From assembly GCA_019422525.1 (NCBI GenBank), contig JAHZDE010000004.1, positions 183,139 through 247,138 on the forward strand: a DNA stretch of 64,000 nucleotides. Reading direction: 5' to 3'. A model generated the notes under the pieces. The model did no database searches and was not told the origin of the DNA. It was given only the letters and a program-made list of their open reading frames with translations. The stretch's first letter is position 1. Every line of letters starts with the position of its first letter. A program made the position numbers and the translations under genes. Positions 62,643 to 64,000 of this stretch are shown piece by piece. The DNA comes from Clostridiales bacterium. GTDB taxonomy: Bacteria; Bacillota; Clostridia; Oscillospirales; Acutalibacteraceae.

Positions 62643-63725
62643 TCACTTTTTTCCTTCATAAGTGACAATTTCCAATCGATACTGGAAAATATCCGAAAGC
62701 ATATCCGCCATCCGCTTGCGAAAATCCTCCTCGTTGTGGGGATAGAAGAAGGCCACTCGATCTTCCACATATTCTCTGCACAAAAGCCTTTTCAAAGTAG
62801 TCCGAAACAATTCCAGCTCTTTTCCGGTAAACCGCTCTCTGGCCCGGTCATCACAAAAGTCATCCGCATCCAAATCCAAAATCATGCGGGCGGTATTATA
62901 CGAGGTGGTCAATGTAGTGGGATAATCCCAAATATGCAATTCATCCCCCACAATCCGGTACTGAAATTCCGCCGCCCGATAGCGTGCCGTATCCACAAAC
63001 CCTGTACGCAGACGTTTTCTCTCCTCCACGGCGTGCCGGAATATGTCGTCGGTATACTCTTCCGGAATTACAATATGCATCCACACCTGTTTCCCCGAAA
63101 ACCGAAAAATCTCCCCGGTCTCCTTATCCCGGAACCCCTCTTCCAAATGTTCCAGCACCCTCATGACAAAATTGGTCGCATACCCCTCCGCAGCCGAAGC
63201 AGATGCGCCAATCACCACTGGGGAAGTGAGTTCCCGATTCTCATTCATATATCCCACCATGTTTTCCACGGCCTCTTGCAAACCCTTTTCAAAAACCTCC
63301 CCCGGCTCCCACTCAGAAATGGTCACACGATACACGCCAAAACCTTGAATCCCCTCCAAATCCTCCGGCAGACGAACGCCCGGGTCCGTCAAAAGAATCA
63401 CTCTTGACATGCCCAAAGCCATGGCACATAATCCGGTTTCAAAAAGCACATTATCCCGCATAACCGGCACAGAGATTTTTTCCCCTTTTCGAAGCATCGT
63501 AACGGTATCATGGCCTTCCCCAAGCAGCACGGCAAAATCGAAAGTAGGGATTTTTTTAATGAGCATCGGCAGCAGCGCCACATGAAGATTTTTCGCATTT
63601 CGGAACAAATCTCTCCAGCTGAAGCAATTGCATCCCCTTGCCTCCAATTCTTCCGAAACCCGTCGCAATGCGCCCTTTTCCGCGCTGGTTCCCGAAGAAA
63701 ACAGCACAACATTGATTTTCCTCAT
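62643..63725 (-). CDS. TIR-like/STING-like fusion (Cap12-like)
   Basis: 360 residues. The first ~150 match the TIR-like nucleotide-binding domain of Cap12 proteins: VLFSSGTSAEKGAL near 7, FDFAVLLGEGHD near 62, then RDNVLFETGLC (90-100) with E96 as the likely catalytic Glu, and RLPEDLEGI. Residues ~165-330 resemble bacterial STING: GASASAAEGYATNFVMRVLE, QVWMHIVIPEEYTDD and the signature DYPTTLTTSY (267-276). Known Cap12 TIR-STING proteins are CBASS effectors that oligomerise on c-di-GMP and destroy NAD+. Here it is first in a six-gene operon, and no CD-NTase gene is present on either side within the window. The start has AAAGGGG 7 nt upstream. Confidence 0.78.
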   Translation of the reverse strand: MRKINVVLFSSGTSAEKGALRRVSEELEARGCNCFSWRDLFRNAKNLHVALLPMLIKKIPTFDFAVLLGEGHDTVTMLRKGEKISVPVMRDNVLFETGLCAMALGMSRVILLTDPGVRLPEDLEGIQGFGVYRVTISEWEPGEVFEKGLQEAVENMVGYMNENRELTSPVVIGASASAAEGYATNFVMRVLEHLEEGFRDKETGEIFRFSGKQVWMHIVIPEEYTDDIFRHAVEERKRLRTGFVDTARYRAAEFQYRIVGDELHIWDYPTTLTTSYNTARMILDLDADDFCDDRARERFTGKELELFRTTLKRLLCREYVEDRVAFFYPHNEEDFRKRMADMLSDIFQYRLEIVTYEGKK

Positions 63726-63802
63726 CTCTATACCCCTTTTTCGGTGTAAAATTAGATAAATTATAATAAATTATGTAAATTATTTATAAATATATTGTAC
63801 TT

Positions 63803-63831
63803 ATTATACAACAAAATAGGGATATATGCAA
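63803..63831 (-). promoter_or_regulatory. Sigma-A promoter of the STING-like operon
   Basis: Minus strand: TTGCAT (63826-63831), 17-nt spacer, TATAAT (63803-63808). The leader (63726-63797) contains several AAATTA repeats that could be an operator. Confidence 0.7.
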
Positions 63832-63843
63832 TCATAGAATAAT

Positions 63844-63888
63844 AAAAAAAGCCAATCCGATATCGTAAACTTTCGGATTGGCTTTTTT
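63844..63888. terminator. Bidirectional intrinsic terminator
   Basis: AAAAAGCCAATCCGA pairs with TCGGATTGGCTTTTT. It lies between the tRNA gene and the promoter of the STING-like operon, insulating the two. Confidence 0.85.
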
Positions 63889-63912
63889 CGTCATAAATCT
63901 ATGATAAACCAA

Positions 63913-63945
63913 CAAAAAACCTGAACACAAACGTGTTCAGGTTTT
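63913..63945. terminator. Terminator downstream of tRNA-Asn
   Basis: CCTGAACAC pairs with GTGTTCAGG; T-runs flank it on both strands (TTTTTT on the minus strand). Spaced a few bases from the tRNA 3' end. Confidence 0.75.
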
Positions 63946-63948
63946 CTC

Positions 63949-64000
63949 TGGCTCCCCAAGTTGGACTCGAACCAACGACCCTGCGATTAACAGTCGCATG
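63949..64000 (-). tRNA. tRNA-Asn (GTT), 5' part outside window
   Basis: The reverse strand holds an anticodon arm with ACTGTTAATC (anticodon GTT at 63991-63989), a variable loop, the T-arm GGTTCGAGTCC and an acceptor end with encoded CCA (3' end at 63949). The 5' half lies beyond the right edge. tRNA 3' ends are common integration sites, and this one faces the STING-like operon. Confidence 0.88.

Overview
The window looks like chromosomal DNA from an endospore-forming, anaerobic, probably gut-dwelling member of the Clostridia. The support is a spoIIID gene behind a sigma-E-type promoter, oxygen-sensitive Fe-S flavoenzymes, a sortase-anchored GH85 glycan hydrolase, AAGGAGG ribosome sites and AT-rich accessory DNA. 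No species can be named from sequence alone.

Layout. (1) 1-5.8 kb: a three-gene minus-strand electron-transfer operon (NuoF-like/ferredoxin/FAD fusion cut by the left edge, NuoG-like/GltD-like fusion, Fe-S flavodoxin reductase) with a divergent TetR-type regulator. (2) 5.9-12.35 kb: an AraC-type regulator divergent from a 1700-residue GH85 endo-beta-N-acetylglucosaminidase. (3) 12.4-51.1 kb: a very large Rhs/WapA-like polymorphic toxin locus, all on the minus strand except one phosphatase gene. A full-length secreted YD-repeat protein (2147 aa) at 44.6-51.0 kb is followed by about 18 displaced copies or remnants of a ~300 bp homology block. Most carry a different toxin tip and an immunity gene. 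Cassettes near the core are mostly open; farther away the tips carry frameshifts or stops, then only scraps remain, and finally (12.4-19.6 kb) almost only immunity-like genes are left. That last group sits behind a second copy of the rhs promoter and operator region, exactly 31,200 bp from the first. (4) 51.5-55.3 kb: spoIIID, a LysR-type regulator and an old-yellow-enzyme-type Fe-S flavoenzyme. (5) 55.6-63.8 kb: a six-gene operon next to a tRNA-Asn gene. Its genes encode a TIR-like/STING-like fusion (Cap12-like), a beta-CASP-type metallo-hydrolase, a GrpE-like protein, an Hsp70-like ATPase, a membrane protein and a 2H phosphoesterase.

The two most notable systems are the toxin-tip archive, which reads like a time-ordered record of displaced toxins with immunity retained, and the STING-like operon, which has no cyclic-nucleotide synthase beside it but does contain a chaperone pair, a possible nuclease and a possible cyclic-nucleotide phosphodiesterase. 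I do not recall a described system with that composition. All functions are inferred from sequence patterns and memory of protein families; no database search was run.
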